Part shown: one piece after another, positions 56,110 through 64,000 of the stretch
Numbering within the stretch: position 1 is the stretch's first letter
Layout: each line of letters starts with the position of its first letter
Assembly (NCBI GenBank): GCA_025927475.1
Contig: JAICLL010000002.1
Span: forward strand, 1 to 64,000
Direction: 5' to 3'
From: Pirellulales bacterium
GTDB lineage: Bacteria > Planctomycetota > Planctomycetia > Pirellulales > JAICIG01
Length of the DNA stretch: 64,000 bases
Notes under the pieces: generated by a model
The model's input: the letters and a program-made list of their open reading frames with translations, nothing else
Databases searched by the model: none
What the model was told of the DNA's origin: nothing
Translations under genes and position numbers: made by a program

Positions 56110-59100
56110 TTATCGATGATTCGTCGCGTCAAAAATATTTCGCCAAAAGCCGCCGGGGTCCTGAGTGCGCGTCTGATAGGTCCGCAGATATCGGCGATGC
56201 CGATCGCTGTCCGGATATGATTCATCGCCACCATAGGGATAGCCGCTCATGGCGGCGAATGGCAGCGGCTCGACCGTTTCGCCGTACACGGTATTCAGAT
56301 CGCAGTCTTTATCCCAACCGACGTTATACAGCAGAAAATCTCGCGTCCAGCCCTCGGGTGGTTCTTCGGTGGGAGCGGCGAAGCTCAGCGACAATTCATC
56401 GCCCGCTCCGACAACGACGAGCATATCGTCGGTCTCGCTCAGCAGCTCATCGACCGGGCCATAGCGCGTAAAATTGCCCTCCATCGGCGCCCATTTCGGC
56501 GCGGTGCTGACGCGCTGATAGTCGTAGCGTTCGGGGCCGAAATCCTGACCGGGGCTGCGATGCGAAAAGCCGCGGAAGTGCAAGTCGGCCGCGCTCAAAC
56601 TCAGCTCTTTCAACTCCATCGGCGCCGGCTCTTCGTCGACCGTCAAAAACGCCTCGTCCCAAAAAATCTCCAGGTTGGTGGCAATCCGCAGCCGATAGTC
56701 GTCGGTCAAAAAAGCGTCGCTCACATCGATAGCGATCGTTTTGGTCTTCCCGCCCGGAAAACCCATGTACGATCGTACCTCGCGCCACTGGCCTTTTTCG
56801 TCGGGCGCCCAGAGCGAGGGCGGGCGTGGATCGCTGAGCTTGGGATTGCGTGAAATCGCCACGTTCATCGACGTGCCGCTGGGAAAAATCCAGCCGGTGA
56901 GGAATAGCGTCATGCGTGGGCGGGTTTGTTTGGCGTCGGGTGGGACGAGCTCGCGAGTCCCATCGTTTCCGGCGGCGCCGCGCTGTGGGGTGGCCTGCGC
57001 CACAAGGCGGGATTCGCTTTGCTCGGCCCACCCTACGTCGCGTTCCATGCGGCTTCGCGCCAGCTCACCAAAATCGAGTTCCACATAATGATCTTCGGCA
57101 AGCCCGAATGCCAGTTGACGGTCGAATGCCTTCACATACACGCCGTCGCGCTGGCGAATGCGCTGGAGGATGTCGCGTCCGAATGAATCGCGGGCGGCGA
57201 CCGGCCGGATCGGCTGTCGCACGGTGTGTACCTTGAACTCGGCGATTTCCGCCGGCCCGACTTTTTCGTTCGAGTACACTTCAATCTCGGCGGGATGATC
57301 GACCGCAATCAGCTTGACCTGGTCGAAATAGGCAGCCTCCCACAACTCTTCGGTGATGCGCAGTTGATACTGACCGCCCGCGGGCTGGAGCATCTCGCCA
57401 GGAATCCGCAGATACTCCCACGACCGCGACGGCGCCAATACCCCCTCGGCAAGCTGCAATCCCAGCGGCGCCGCCCACAGCAAGTCGGTGCAAAAGGCGA
57501 ATTGCTCGCCGTCCCAGGTATACAGATAAGGGCATGACCCGGTGAGCACCTGTTCGTCGCAAATCACCAGGTCGGTTTCCGGTTCGATCAGGTTCTGCGG
57601 CACGCCGGTGGTCCAGGTCACTCGCACGACGTCGGGCTTGGCGTTATCTCCTAATCCGAAATGCGTGGTGTGCCCCGAGGCAATCTGCCGCTGCACATGG
57701 CTGCCAGAGCGAACTTCGATCACGCTGCCGAGGCCATAGTGATCGGCGCGGAAGCTGCCGGTCTGGCCGCCGCCCACGTCGACAATGCCGGCCCGCAGTT
57801 CCACATCGAGCCAATGGTTGCCATTTCCGCCGTCGTTGGAATAAAGCAGCACGCGGTCGGCCTCGGCAATCGCCAGGTCTTGATCGCCATCGCCATCGAG
57901 ATCGGCGACGCGGCACGTCCGAATATCTTGCAGTGCCCCGGTGAGCAGCGGAGGCACGGCGGCCAGGCTGCCGTCATCGGCGCCGCGGAAGAAATCGATG
58001 GTCTTATTTCCCCAAGCTAGCAAGTCGGGCGAGCCGTCGTTGTCGAAATCCCAGCTCGCAATGCCGCGGCGGGCGCTGCGGGTCAGCGGCACAATGGCCT
58101 TGGGCGAGATTTGGCCCGCCCGGCTGATGTCGGTACGGATGAGCGTCACGCCCGTCTCGCCCGTGGACGCCAGGTCCCAAGCGCCATTGCCTTCGCCATC
58201 GAACAGCGCCACGGCCTGGGCGCCGCCCAGCGCATCAAAACCTTTGTCGAACGCCCGCCAGCGGAACCGAGCGTGCCGCAGGTTTTCCAGATACCCCGCG
58301 GGTTCACCCGAGGCATTGACCACCAGCAGATCGAGATCGACGTCGCGGTCCCAATCGACGGCCACCAGCGCCGTGGCCTGCATCGCCTCGGGAAGCTGCG
58401 CCCCGGAGGTGATGTCGGCGAAGTTCATGTCGCCGTCGTTCGACCAGATCCGCAAGCCGTCCTTGGTGGCCAGTGCCAGATCGAGATTGCCATCGTGGTA
58501 AAGATCGGCGGCGACCGCGGCGTGTACATTTTTGAGTTCCGCCAACGGGCCGGCCAACTCAACCGGCGCCAGCGACCGAGCGCCGGTTTGCAGGTCGAGC
58601 TCGTTGCGAATCAGATCAACGCCGGCCTGCCCATAGACGACGATGTCGAGATCGACATAAGGACATGCTTTGGCGCCGGCGCCGCCGGTCGGCTCCGCCT
58701 CGGTTCCATCGCGCGGCGATTCCTCGCGGCCGCCGCTGTCCGCGGCATGCTGCTGCGCTTGCCGATAAGCTTCGGTGCCGGGCTGCTTGGGATTGTCTTG
58801 ATCGAAATCGGCGACCAGCAGTCGGTCGTAGGTCGCGCGAAGCTGCAGCTCGACCAGCCGCCGCCAGCCGGGGCCGTCGGTCCGACTATAGACTTCCAGC
58901 ATCGTGCCGCGCAGCACCACGATATCCAGCCGTCCGTCGAGATCGACATCGGCCAGTTGGATGTCGGCGATGCCCAGCAGCCCGCTGGAAAGCTGCTCGG
59001 CGGCGGCGAACTCAGCCAGCTTCACTTCGGCCGGCGGTTCGCCGCCGGGCCGGCGAGCGGATCGCGGACAGAGATCCTTGAACTCGTGAATCACATATTC

Positions 59101-60015
59101 CAAGGCATGCCGCCGGACGCGACGCAGGTCGCTTTGCGCCCAGGGTTGCGATTTCAGCGGGCTGTCGAGCGGGCGGACGCGCCGCTGCACCGTGGCCCAA
59201 TCGTTCTTTTCAGCGGCCGCGGCGGCTTCGTCGATCCAGGCGAGCACGTCGGGAATTTTGCCGCGCGTGCTGTTGCTGATTTGCTCGGCCACGCCCGGCA
59301 TGGTGACCAGCGTTGTGCGCAGCGAGTTCAAGGCGTGGCCGATGTCGGGGTCTTTTCGCGCGGCCTGCGCTTCGGCCCAGGCCAGGGCAATGAACAGGTT
59401 GTCGGGAGCGGCTTCAAAGGCGCGGCCCAGGGCGGCATCGGCCTTGACTTGCCACGCCCGGTCGGGCAGGTCTTTGAGCAATTCATAGATTTCATACCAG
59501 ATGGCGGCGTCGTGCGGCTCGAGTTCGGCGGCCCGCGCCAACTCGGCCGCGGCCTGCTCGGCGTCGCCGGTCTGGGCGGCAATGCGCCCCGCCAGCACGT
59601 GGGCGATCGCCGAGTGATCGTCGCTGGCCAGCAGCCGCTGCGCCGCTTGCCGGGCTTGCTGAACGACGTCGTCCTTATCGCTGCCTTCCTTGGCGGCGCC
59701 CAGCTCTAACAGCCGCGTGATCGCCAAATTTCGCAACCCCAGCGGATCGCCGGGACGCTGCGCGGCGATCGACTGAAACAGCGCATCGGCCTCGGCAAGC
59801 CGCAGCGGACGCGCCGGACTCAAGTCGGCGTTCTCCAAATAACCCAAGGCCAGGTTTTTATCGGCTTCGAGCTGCTGGCATTCCTCGGGCGACAGGTCGT
59901 TGCGGAACGAGAAATAGGCCACCGCGGCCGTGATGGCCACCGCGGCGACGGCTGCGCCCAGCAGAATCTTCCAGCCGTGCCGCGCTGAGGAAGGCGAATC
60001 CGCTTGTTGAGCCAT
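56110..60015 (-). CDS. Giant membrane-anchored TPR / FG-GAP / ASPIC-UnbV protein
   Basis: A 1301-residue protein from ATG 60015. A membrane helix (ILLGAAVAAVAITAAVAYF) is followed by TPR-like helices (to about residue 330), then VCBS/FG-GAP beta-propeller repeats (IADIQLADVDLDGRLDIVVL, ATALVAVDWDRDVDLDLLVV, WDFDNDGSPDLLAWG, RVADLDGDGDQDLAIAEADR) with calcium-type loops, and an ASPIC/UnbV module (QIASGHTTHFGLGDNAKPDV, about residue 790). About 400 further residues are of unknown fold. About residues 993-1026 are encoded by an inserted R5 element. Likely an external structural or binding protein. Confidence 0.88.
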   Translation of the reverse strand: MAQQADSPSSARHGWKILLGAAVAAVAITAAVAYFSFRNDLSPEECQQLEADKNLALGYLENADLSPARPLRLAEADALFQSIAAQRPGDPLGLRNLAITRLLELGAAKEGSDKDDVVQQARQAAQRLLASDDHSAIAHVLAGRIAAQTGDAEQAAAELARAAELEPHDAAIWYEIYELLKDLPDRAWQVKADAALGRAFEAAPDNLFIALAWAEAQAARKDPDIGHALNSLRTTLVTMPGVAEQISNSTRGKIPDVLAWIDEAAAAAEKNDWATVQRRVRPLDSPLKSQPWAQSDLRRVRRHALEYVIHEFKDLCPRSARRPGGEPPAEVKLAEFAAAEQLSSGLLGIADIQLADVDLDGRLDIVVLRGTMLEVYSRTDGPGWRRLVELQLRATYDRLLVADFDQDNPKQPGTEAYRQAQQHAADSGGREESPRDGTEAEPTGGAGAKACPYVDLDIVVYGQAGVDLIRNELDLQTGARSLAPVELAGPLAELKNVHAAVAADLYHDGNLDLALATKDGLRIWSNDGDMNFADITSGAQLPEAMQATALVAVDWDRDVDLDLLVVNASGEPAGYLENLRHARFRWRAFDKGFDALGGAQAVALFDGEGNGAWDLASTGETGVTLIRTDISRAGQISPKAIVPLTRSARRGIASWDFDNDGSPDLLAWGNKTIDFFRGADDGSLAAVPPLLTGALQDIRTCRVADLDGDGDQDLAIAEADRVLLYSNDGGNGNHWLDVELRAGIVDVGGGQTGSFRADHYGLGSVIEVRSGSHVQRQIASGHTTHFGLGDNAKPDVVRVTWTTGVPQNLIEPETDLVICDEQVLTGSCPYLYTWDGEQFAFCTDLLWAAPLGLQLAEGVLAPSRSWEYLRIPGEMLQPAGGQYQLRITEELWEAAYFDQVKLIAVDHPAEIEVYSNEKVGPAEIAEFKVHTVRQPIRPVAARDSFGRDILQRIRQRDGVYVKAFDRQLAFGLAEDHYVELDFGELARSRMERDVGWAEQSESRLVAQATPQRGAAGNDGTRELVPPDAKQTRPRMTLFLTGWIFPSGTSMNVAISRNPKLSDPRPPSLWAPDEKGQWREVRSYMGFPGGKTKTIAIDVSDAFLTDDYRLRIATNLEIFWDEAFLTVDEEPAPMELKELSLSAADLHFRGFSHRSPGQDFGPERYDYQRVSTAPKWAPMEGNFTRYGPVDELLSETDDMLVVVGAGDELSLSFAAPTEEPPEGWTRDFLLYNVGWDKDCDLNTVYGETVEPLPFAAMSGYPYGGDESYPDSDRHRRYLRTYQTRTQDPGGFWRNIFDATNHR
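56938..57038. repeat. GTAGGGTGGG element (family R5) inserted in frame in a coding sequence
   Basis: A 101-bp element with inverted arms (right arm ctcggcccaccctac on the plus strand, left arm gggtgggacgagctcgc) around a 45-bp loop. The minus-strand reading passes through it without a stop, adding about 34 residues (VGWAEQSESRL ... TRELVPPDA) to the ASPIC protein. Confidence 0.88.
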
Positions 60016-60091
60016 GACTCGTGACAATGAACGAGATAACGGAAGGAATCTCAGGGCCGATTGTAACCCAATCGCCGGCCGCCGACGAGAT

Positions 60092-61741
60092 TCAAGGCCA
60101 ATCGCAGAACAACTCGCACAGATCTCCCAGGGCGCGGCCCACCCGCGCGCGGTCGGCGGAACCCTTGGTCGGCATGTTGTTGACGAAGGCGGCAAAAGCA
60201 AGTTGCCGGCCGGCGGTGGTCGTCAGATAGCCGGCCAGCGCCTTGCTGGTCAAAAGCTCGTTGCCGTTCATCACGTTGCTCCAGAAGAGCGTGCCCGTCT
60301 TGGCCTGCACTTTGCCCCGAGCGCGGCTCTTTCCACTCACCGACTTGGCCAAGGTGCCATCGACACCCAAAACGGGCAGGGCCTCGCGGTAGCATGAAAA
60401 ATCGTCTCGCGTCGACATGTATCGCAGCAATTGCACCGTGGCCCGCGGCGTGACAAAGTCGGCGACATCGCCGCCCGCCGCCCCGCCGAAAGAAATCGTC
60501 TCGACCTCGACTCCCGCTTTGGCCAGAAAATCGTGCTGCCGCCGCAGCCCTTCGGCCAGGGTCCGCTGGCCGTGCTTGGCGGCCACGAGCAACGGCAAGG
60601 TGCTGGCCTGCAAGTTGTGGCTGACCTTGAGCACCAGCCGGGCGGATTCGGCAAACGGCGGCGAAGTCAGCAGCGCCACCCGCCGCTGCTGGGCATAGCT
60701 CTCGCGCGGCGGCAGCCGATCGCCGCGGTTGGTTTCCAGCGCCGACGCTTGCACGCGCACGCCCGCCCGCGCCAGCGCCTCGATCAACAGCGAGCGCGCG
60801 AACGACGCGGGATCTTCAATTTCCTCGCTGCGAACGAGCGGCTTTCGCCCGGCGGCGATTTCTCCCCGCACCACCAGGCGATTGCGACCGGCAGATTCGA
60901 TGTGGACCTTCGTGCGGCCGTCCGCGGCGATCGTTCGCAGTTGCGCGTCGATCTGGATGGCGTCGGTCTTGGGGCGGCATTCGATCGTGGCCGGTTGGTC
61001 TTTCGCGGCGGGCGAGATCACCAGATCAAGCAGATTGTCGTTGACCATGATGGGCGTCAGCCGTGAGGGACCGCTGCCGGTGCCGTGGGCGTGATCGAAC
61101 AGCCGATCATCGACCAGCACATCGCCTTGCACCACTTGAACCCCCGACGCCGCCACTTGTCGAGCAAGCTCATTCAGCCCGGCCAGCGGGTCGCCCGTGG
61201 TCAGCTCCACGCCATCACCGCCATAGATATGGTCGGCATTGGTATAGGCGATGTGACCGGCCTCATCGGTTCGACCGCCCATGCTCAGATCGCCGCTGGC
61301 CACCAGAATCAGGTCGCCCTCGAGCCGGCCCGAGGCATCGACTTCGCCGCGCGCGTAGACGGGCGTTTCAAACTTATAGTCCGCCCCGAGTGCATCGAGC
61401 GCCGCCGCGACCGAGTAGAGCTTGGTCACCGAGGCGGGGGCGAAGAGCTTGTCGGCCTCATGCTCATAAAGCGACTCGCCCGAGCCGAGATCGACCACCA
61501 GCACACCCCAATGGGCCTGCTTGTAGGCGGGCGCCTGCAGGAAAGCGTCGAGCTTGGCGATCAGTTCAGTCGCCGTCGCGGCTTCGGTCGGCTTGGTCTC
61601 AGCGGGCTTGGTCTCGACGGGCTTGGCAGCGTCTTCCGCCGCGCCGGCTAAACGCTCGCCGACGAAATTCGCACCGCCGAGCAAAACGGCGATCAGCAGC
61701 CCGTATAGGAGAACTTGGAAACAGAATTTTCGGCCGTGCAT
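60092..61741 (-). CDS. dacB: D-alanyl-D-alanine carboxypeptidase/endopeptidase (PBP4, DacB type)
   Basis: A 549-residue protein with a signal segment (VLLYGLLIAVLLGGANFVG) and the three PBP motifs: SVTK (about residue 103), SHN in KVSHNLQAST (about 373) and KTG in QAKTGTLFWSN (about 481). Inserted domain between motifs as in PBP4. It trims or cuts peptidoglycan cross-links, supporting peptidoglycan in this organism together with dapL. ATG 61741 retains the signal. A low-complexity KPAETKPTE linker follows the signal. Confidence 0.93.
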   Translation of the reverse strand: MHGRKFCFQVLLYGLLIAVLLGGANFVGERLAGAAEDAAKPVETKPAETKPTEAATATELIAKLDAFLQAPAYKQAHWGVLVVDLGSGESLYEHEADKLFAPASVTKLYSVAAALDALGADYKFETPVYARGEVDASGRLEGDLILVASGDLSMGGRTDEAGHIAYTNADHIYGGDGVELTTGDPLAGLNELARQVAASGVQVVQGDVLVDDRLFDHAHGTGSGPSRLTPIMVNDNLLDLVISPAAKDQPATIECRPKTDAIQIDAQLRTIAADGRTKVHIESAGRNRLVVRGEIAAGRKPLVRSEEIEDPASFARSLLIEALARAGVRVQASALETNRGDRLPPRESYAQQRRVALLTSPPFAESARLVLKVSHNLQASTLPLLVAAKHGQRTLAEGLRRQHDFLAKAGVEVETISFGGAAGGDVADFVTPRATVQLLRYMSTRDDFSCYREALPVLGVDGTLAKSVSGKSRARGKVQAKTGTLFWSNVMNGNELLTSKALAGYLTTTAGRQLAFAAFVNNMPTKGSADRARVGRALGDLCELFCDWP

Positions 61742-61937
61742 GAGCGTCACTCGCTTTGGGTCTCCGATGAATCGATGAATCGGTGCGATTTGTTTGCGAA
61801 GAACAAGCGTCGTTAGTCCAGGCGCGCGCATCGCAACAGCGTAGTCTAGACAAGCTTATGGCGTCTTTCCAACGCATCAACCTCTGCTTATGCAAGCGCC
61901 GTTCGCAAGCTCCCTTGCTCGCCGCGCGTGGGCGCCG

Positions 61938-61969
61938 CGATGCAGATTGGGACATGTCCCAATCTGCAT
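61938..61969. repeat. Perfect 32-bp palindrome
   Basis: GATGCAGATTGGGACA is followed directly by its exact reverse complement TGTCCCAATCTGCATC, with no loop and the centre ACATGT. It lies about 200 bp upstream of dacB. It could be an operator for a dimeric regulator, or a dispersed palindrome. Confidence 0.85.
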
Positions 61970-62021
61970 CAGGCGATACTCCACCTCGAATTCGCATGAT
62001 TCGAAGTGCCTCTCTCCTCAG

Positions 62022-62474
62022 TCGACCAAAAAACTGGCTTGGTGGGTTTTTCGCGTGGTGATCGAAAATTGGCCGCGCTAGGACAGAGCCAAAACCGGCC
62101 TCTTCCCGCTTTATACCAGATGGTTGGCTTGGTCGGTTTTCAGCGAAAGAGGATCGCGATCCACGGGGGACGTCGCGAGTTTCACACGCCGCAGGTTTCA
62201 GCCGCGGGATTAAGAATTGCGTCCTTATCACTTCGACGCCCTTCGCGGCCCTTTGGTTCCCTGGGCGCCGCGCTGTACCGCGAACCGCCACATATTGCCC
62301 GCTACTTGTCTCTACGAAGCTCGTAGCTGCCCGGTTCGCCGGTCACGAGAGCGGCCGATTTGGCAATGACTCACCGGTGGTAGCTGGGGCAAGCGACTCG
62401 TGCGACACGGCGAGCCGCCGTCTCTATCCTCAGGCGAACCAGAACACTGGCTTGGCGGATTCTCGCTGATCCGG
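62022..62474 (+). repeat. Three copies of a 40-bp ACTGGCTTGG repeat (family R7)
   Basis: Copies at about 62022-62064, 62115-62157 and 62434-62474 share the pattern (A)ACCA, then TGGCTTGG, then GG.TTTTC.GC or GGATTCTCGC. All have the same orientation. Moderate divergence suggests old elements. Confidence 0.7.
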
Positions 62475-62536
62475 TGCTCGGCTTCGCTCCCCTAAGGTTT
62501 ATGCCGATCCGTCGGACTGCGCAACCGGCGTCCGCT

Positions 62537-62815
62537 CTACGCGGTCGCGGGGACTATAAAACCTGACGCGTCAGGGCGGATGCGCTGCGCGGCGACGGCT
62601 TGCTGAATTGCTGAGTTGCCTAATTCGGCGAGTTGCGTCCCGATGCGCCTAAAACCCATGGCGTGCAGCGTCGCGGCCGGCAAGTCATCGAGCGGAATGC
62701 CGAACTCTCGCTGCAAGAGAAGAATCGCCGCTTGCGCAACTTCTTCAGCGCAGATCAATTCGGCGCTGGTCACGGCGTCGCCGTTGCCGCGCCAGCGAAC
62801 CGGCGGCTCATCCAT
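62537..62815 (-). CDS. Hypothetical short protein, possibly a DUF3320-like tail
   Basis: A 92-residue frame (VTSAELICAEEVAQAAILLL, FGIPLDDLPAATLHAMGFRR, AIQQAVAAQRIRPDASGFIV). The end pattern resembles the C-terminal helical tail of DUF3320 helicase-type proteins. It is much shorter than those proteins, so a remnant is likely. Same strand as the gene upstream, 66 bp away. Low certainty that it is expressed. Confidence 0.4.
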   Translation of the reverse strand: MDEPPVRWRGNGDAVTSAELICAEEVAQAAILLLQREFGIPLDDLPAATLHAMGFRRIGTQLAELGNSAIQQAVAAQRIRPDASGFIVPATA

Positions 62816-62881
62816 GCCGCACACTTGCGAAGGACTGCAATACTGGTGCTGAAGATTCGCGTTTTACGGGGCATTCCGGGC

Positions 62882-64000
62882 CTACCGGTCGCGGCGATGT
62901 TGCCTGGGCGGTGGTGGAGGCGGTATTTTAATGTCAGTCGTTCTCGGTGAAGGCGCCGCAGCCGGCCCTGGCCGCGACCGAGGCGGCGGAGGCGGCGGTA
63001 CGTAGAACGTGTTCGCTGCCTTTGTCGGTACGCGAACCACCGATTCCGACGCATCGACTTGAGACTTCGCCGGTGCAAAGGCTGCGCTGGGCTTGGCCGT
63101 AGTGGCCGCCGCGAGCGTAAGCACAAAGGGAAAATTCTCGTGCGACACTTCGGCGCCGACAATCTGACAGGTCCATCGCCCCGCGGCAGTCTGCGCGACT
63201 TCACAGCCGAGCGGGGGTTGGTTGCTCAACTTGTCACAATAAAGATTGCCCGAAGGGTCTTTGACAATCAGCCGCAGCCGCGCGGTGCCGCTCCAATTGA
63301 CGAAGTAGAGCAAGCTCTGCCCGACCGCGGCGTCGAAGACGAACGGTGGGGAGGTTTGGCCGCAATTGATGGTTGAAAAGATTTGCCGGCCTGGCTGGAA
63401 CTGCCGGCTTTCGATGGCTTGCGCGGCGTCCACCGCCGCACTGGCCAGAATTGGCTGCAACACCAGGAAGCGAAGCAGGCGCCGTTCTTGGTCGGACGTT
63501 TGCGATTTGTTGTGAAACGACGTGCATAGCACATTGCCCCGGCCGTGGCGAAAACCTACAACAATCGGCAGCCCCGCCGACGCGTTGGCCGTGCCTTGGC
63601 CCGCCGCCGCCATATACACGCGCACCGACGAGTCGACTCGCGCGATCCGGCGCCACGAGCCGATATCAAACTCGATGTTGATTCGCCTGCCAATCATTTC
63701 TTGAAGGCCCCGATCGACGACGTCGCAATGCGCTTGTCCTTTGCCTCCCAGGCTGTCTAGCTGAAGCATGTCGGGAAACGCACGTTGGACCGCGCGCATG
63801 GCCCAGTCGGAGGCGTAAAGTGTGCCCCCCGCGGCGACGAATTCACTGATCATGCCGGCGACTTTCCTCGCATATCCAAACCCAAACCGCATGGCGCAAT
63901 TGAGAAAAAGCACGTCGCGCGGGGCCGTGGCTTGCCAGTGTTTCAGCTCGCCCCAGCCAAGCACGTCGTGCGCAAAGCCTTCGCCCATCGCTTTAAGCAC
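62882..64000 (-). CDS. Proline-rich protein with ThuA-like segment (5' end beyond window)
   Basis: Open to the right edge, so the start probably lies beyond 64000 (a GTG at the edge is possible but unsupported). 372 residues seen. The N-terminal visible part (RDVLFLNCAMRFGFG, ISEFVAAGGTLYASDWA, VVGFRHGRGNVLCTSFHNK) looks like a class-I glutamine-amidotransferase/ThuA-like fold. A beta-rich segment follows, and the C-terminus is proline-rich (YVPPPPPPRSRPG, KIPPPPPPRQ). Function unknown. Confidence 0.78.
   Translation of the reverse strand: MLKAMGEGFAHDVLGWGELKHWQATAPRDVLFLNCAMRFGFGYARKVAGMISEFVAAGGTLYASDWAMRAVQRAFPDMLQLDSLGGKGQAHCDVVDRGLQEMIGRRINIEFDIGSWRRIARVDSSVRVYMAAAGQGTANASAGLPIVVGFRHGRGNVLCTSFHNKSQTSDQERRLLRFLVLQPILASAAVDAAQAIESRQFQPGRQIFSTINCGQTSPPFVFDAAVGQSLLYFVNWSGTARLRLIVKDPSGNLYCDKLSNQPPLGCEVAQTAAGRWTCQIVGAEVSHENFPFVLTLAAATTAKPSAAFAPAKSQVDASESVVRVPTKAANTFYVPPPPPPRSRPGPAAAPSPRTTDIKIPPPPPPRQHRRDR

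Larger units (their letters stand above)
61742..62536. other. Repeat-rich intergenic region upstream of dacB
   Basis: About 795 bp without a supported gene. It contains a perfect 32-bp palindrome (61938-61969), three diverged 40-bp repeats (62022-62474) and GC-rich sequence. The dacB promoter is expected near 61750-61830, where no clear boxes are visible. Confidence 0.6.

Noticed and set aside
61599-62291. 230-codon minus frame upstream of dacB
   Set aside because: It overlaps the dacB start, palindrome and repeats; no ribosome site or family pattern.

Overview
The window is high-GC DNA from a planctomycete, most likely of the Pirellulales type. The evidence is a DUF1559 protein with the pilin-like N-terminus [20 protein letters not shown], a Pkn-type kinase with membrane helices, paired ECF sigma and membrane-protein genes, an FG-GAP/ASPIC-UnbV giant, a redoxin/cytochrome/copper-monooxygenase fusion, tandem HEAT/VWA proteins, and many dispersed palindromic repeats. 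There is no transposase, prophage, plasmid replication gene or CRISPR array. The species cannot be named from the sequence.

Layout. 1-5.7 kb: 3' part of a giant PKD/RTX-type surface protein, a Ser/Thr kinase, and a PIN-domain toxin-antitoxin pair. 5.8-11.0 kb: two envelope-type regulatory clusters (ECF sigma, anti-sigma and PDZ protein; ECF sigma and a one-helix membrane protein) around a secreted TolC/secretin-like protein and a hairpin-repeat cluster. 11.1-17.2 kb: EVE protein, BioF, GlgC and a PhnD-patatin-membrane fusion. 17.2-20.4 kb: a scrambled zone of decayed DUF433/DUF5615 modules and duplicated pieces of a B12-type radical SAM gene. 20.7-26.2 kb: two tandem HEAT/VWA paralogues and a four-domain redox protein. 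26.7-33.9 kb: tRNA-His with a broken HigBA-like module against its 3' end, PyrE, a GGDEF-PilZ protein, a small lipoprotein, Hpt and two glycosyltransferases. 34.0-44.9 kb: Mut7-C, a sugar isomerase-like protein, FtsH, Dxr-RseP, a truncated toxin beside an intact DUF433 gene, a HAD protein, TyrS and IspD. 45.0-49.4 kb: a probable operon of DUF1559, lipoprotein and two TPR proteins. 49.7-64 kb: amidohydrolase, an intact RelE-type pair, DapL, a truncated GxxExxY gene, NagA, Tmk, an NHL protein, the FG-GAP/ASPIC giant, DacB (PBP4) and a partial proline-rich protein.

Functional links. Dxr and IspD are two steps of the MEP isoprenoid pathway. DapL, DacB and NagA concern cell-wall precursors or amino-sugar turnover. 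FtsH and RseP are membrane proteases; RseP together with two ECF sigma factors and their membrane partners could form envelope-stress circuits.

The most unusual pattern is the set of toxin-antitoxin loci. Three loci keep an intact antitoxin-type gene while the toxin carries a one-base frameshift (17937-18303, 27174-27444) or is cut to 22 codons (41845-41913), and a fourth module is almost completely eroded (17243-17486). Two other pairs are intact. A second theme is short palindromic repeats (at least six families). They crowd gene ends, supply stop or start codons, and in one case a 101-bp element lies in frame inside a coding sequence. The most novel single proteins are the PhnD-patatin-membrane fusion (14772-17234) and the redoxin/cytochrome c/PHM-like/CBM48 fusion (24204-26231).
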